Shown piece by piece: positions 13,056-14,359 of a stretch of 14,359 nucleotides of DNA. How positions within the stretch are numbered: the first letter of the stretch is position 1; each line of letters begins with the position of its first letter. Under the pieces are notes generated by a model. It did no database searches, was not told where the DNA came from, and saw only the letters and a list, made by a program, of their open reading frames with translations. The position numbers and the translations under genes were made by a program. Origin of the DNA: JAUNSR01 sp036655755. GTDB lineage: Bacteria > Bacteroidota > Bacteroidia > Bacteroidales > JAUNSR01. The DNA is taken from assembly GCA_036655755.1 (NCBI GenBank), contig JAVVPN010000073.1, forward strand, positions 1 to 14,359, read 5' to 3'.

Positions 13056-14303
13056 TTACTTGCTTTTTGCAAACAAACTTACCTCGTTTTTCATGCCGAA
13101 TATGGTGCCATTACGGCTTAGGAAAAGGAAGAATGTAAACAACAAGGAGAGTACACCGGAAATAAAAAACGGGAAGTTATGCTTTTCGTCATGGAGCAGA
13201 TGCGCAAGGATATCGATCAGATAAGGGGTAGCCCAGATACTGAGGTAACAGGCACTCATAATCCAGCCGAACGCTACGGTACTTTGTTTGCGCGAGGTAA
13301 CGTTTGAGGTTTTATTCCAGATAAGCGGCTCGATGGTTCCACCGGTAATACCGGCGCATGCGGCCAACAGGTAATACCAGCCCTCGCCGTTTACCAACGG
13401 GAAGAGCAGCAGGCAAAGCGAGATGACCAACAATACGAATGCCATGGTGTATTTCTGAAAGAAACGGATCATCCCGTTAATGACAAATGCGGTCAAAGCC
13501 TGCACCATGAAGAATATCGCGACCAAACTTCCGCTGATCGTAGTATCGATGTGATGTCCTTCTAACAAGAAGGGCAGGTTAAGCGGTATCTGCAGGTTGA
13601 AGAACATGACGATAAAATAAAGCACCATCAGCTTTATAAGCCCTTTGCGGTTGATACCATCTTTTCCGAGTGATTCGGCAATAGGGGAAACAACTGATGT
13701 CGAGGCCACCGAAGGCTTCGGAGCAACACTGAAACGCAGAAACGGAGAAAGCAATAAAGGGATGATTGCGATTGAGTACACCCAGAAAGAGGAGTGCCAA
13801 TTGACGGCTGCCAACCAGCCGGCAAGGAAAGTACAGATTACCTGCGCCGCATTGGAGATACCCGAACAGATACCCATCTGCTTTTGCCGCTCGGCTCCCT
13901 GAAACACTACGCTTGGTAATTGGGCGGCCAGTGGCACAACAAACCCCGCTCCCAACCCCAGAAATATACTCACCGCCAGTAAATAAAACATATTATCGGC
14001 AAACTGGTATCCGATTGCCGCCAATATAAACACCATGCTTCCGATACGTATTAAGGTTACACTGCTTTTGCTTTGGGCAAGCTTACCGACAATAATCACA
14101 AAAGGAATCAGCAACAGATTGGGCAACGATATAAGCATATCGATTTCGGTTTCACCCACATGCGGAAACTTCTGCTGAATAGCCGGCAAACTGGGTGAAA
14201 TGGCCAGCCCGGTGATACTGGTAAGAATCGAAACGGACCAAATGGAAAGTTTCAGCATCATAAATGCCAAGGCGGGAGATTCTTTCAGATAATCTTTTGA
14301 CAT
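13056..14303 (-). CDS. Major facilitator superfamily transporter
   Basis: 415 aa, ATG 14303. Twelve hydrophobic segments in two sets of six are separated by a long polar loop (about residues 195-222). The first half shows the MFS signature region after helix 2 (IVGKLAQSKSSVTLIRIG) and ISPSLPAIQQKF early on, as in drug/metabolite proton antiporters of the MFS_1 type. The second half contains GGTIEPLIWNKTSNVTSRKQ. This subgroup is frequent in Bacteroidales genomes, but its substrate is unknown to me, and efflux of a toxic compound or a metabolite are both possible. It is convergent with the PgpH-type gene, and the two stop codons are 7 nt apart. Overlapping inverted repeats sit just upstream of its start (14327-14349). 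Confidence 0.88.
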   Translation of the reverse strand: MSKDYLKESPALAFMMLKLSIWSVSILTSITGLAISPSLPAIQQKFPHVGETEIDMLISLPNLLLIPFVIIVGKLAQSKSSVTLIRIGSMVFILAAIGYQFADNMFYLLAVSIFLGLGAGFVVPLAAQLPSVVFQGAERQKQMGICSGISNAAQVICTFLAGWLAAVNWHSSFWVYSIAIIPLLLSPFLRFSVAPKPSVASTSVVSPIAESLGKDGINRKGLIKLMVLYFIVMFFNLQIPLNLPFLLEGHHIDTTISGSLVAIFFMVQALTAFVINGMIRFFQKYTMAFVLLVISLCLLLFPLVNGEGWYYLLAACAGITGGTIEPLIWNKTSNVTSRKQSTVAFGWIMSACYLSIWATPYLIDILAHLLHDEKHNFPFFISGVLSLLFTFFLFLSRNGTIFGMKNEVSLFAKSK

Positions 14304-14326
14304 ACCTTTTTTATTTAATCAACATA

Positions 14327-14349
14327 TTCCTGATAGGAAGGTTCTTCCT
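14327..14349. repeat. Overlapping inverted repeats upstream of the MFS gene
   Basis: TTCCT-GAT-AGGAA (14327-14339) and AGGAAG-GTT-CTTCCT (14335-14349) are two perfect dyads sharing the AGGAA element. They lie 24-46 nt before the MFS start, where an operator or alternative leader hairpins could act. The region continues off the window, so the promoter cannot be placed. Confidence 0.4.
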
Positions 14350-14359
14350 TGTTTAAATA

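Noticed and set aside
13050..13074. Intrinsic terminator between the PgpH-type and MFS genes
   Set aside because: Only six base pairs, a 13-nt loop and no T-run after either arm.

Overview
The window looks like chromosome of a gut-type Bacteroidales, most likely Parabacteroides or a close relative. Four things point there: a hybrid two-component regulator of the Bacteroidetes HTCS type; a PorT-like type IX secretion protein; Bacteroidetes promoter boxes (TAnnTTTG with an upstream TTTG) at several gene starts; and weak or absent Shine-Dalgarno sequences. Genus is an inference from gene content, not from a marker comparison.

Layout. 1-1613 (+) is the 3' part of an AT-rich HTCS regulator that runs off the left edge. 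A hairpin pair at 1687-1754 separates it from a small convergent 2[4Fe-4S] ferredoxin gene (1780-1950, -). Divergent from the ferredoxin is a PorT-like outer-membrane barrel gene (2145-2852, +). Next is a leftward cluster (7474 to 2858) of three exported-protein genes: a metallophosphatase, a lipoprotein carrying the 5'-nucleotidase C-terminal domain (together a UshA-like enzyme in two coupled pieces), and a 991-aa fusion of a NagZ-like GH3 glycosidase and a beta-lactamase-fold serine hydrolase. A small DUF2007 gene (7573-7842, -) precedes it.

7843-8277 is the longest gene-free stretch. It holds a TACCTTTG promoter box, then a degenerate ~22-nt tandem repeat array (about 7951-8083) whose units are partly self-complementary, then a promoter and a short structured leader for rplS (ribosomal protein L19, 8278-8526). 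rplS is interrupted by 87 Ns; counting the Ns gives a protein about 33 residues too short for L19, so the gap length is probably not the true distance.

After an rplS terminator lies a leftward translationally coupled pair (9898-9125, 9128-8610): the two halves of a ThrE/YjjP-YjjB type transporter. A LysR-type regulator (10010-10915, +) is divergent from it, with an ATC-N9-GAT dyad between them, which suggests local control of export. Then come a 688-aa PgpH-type 7TM-HD protein (10982-13048, +), likely a c-di-AMP phosphodiesterase, and a convergent MFS transporter (14303-13056, -), their stop codons 7 nt apart.

Most of the window is ordinary core and envelope gene content. The stretch that conventional genes explain least is the repeat array with its own apparent promoter upstream of rplS.
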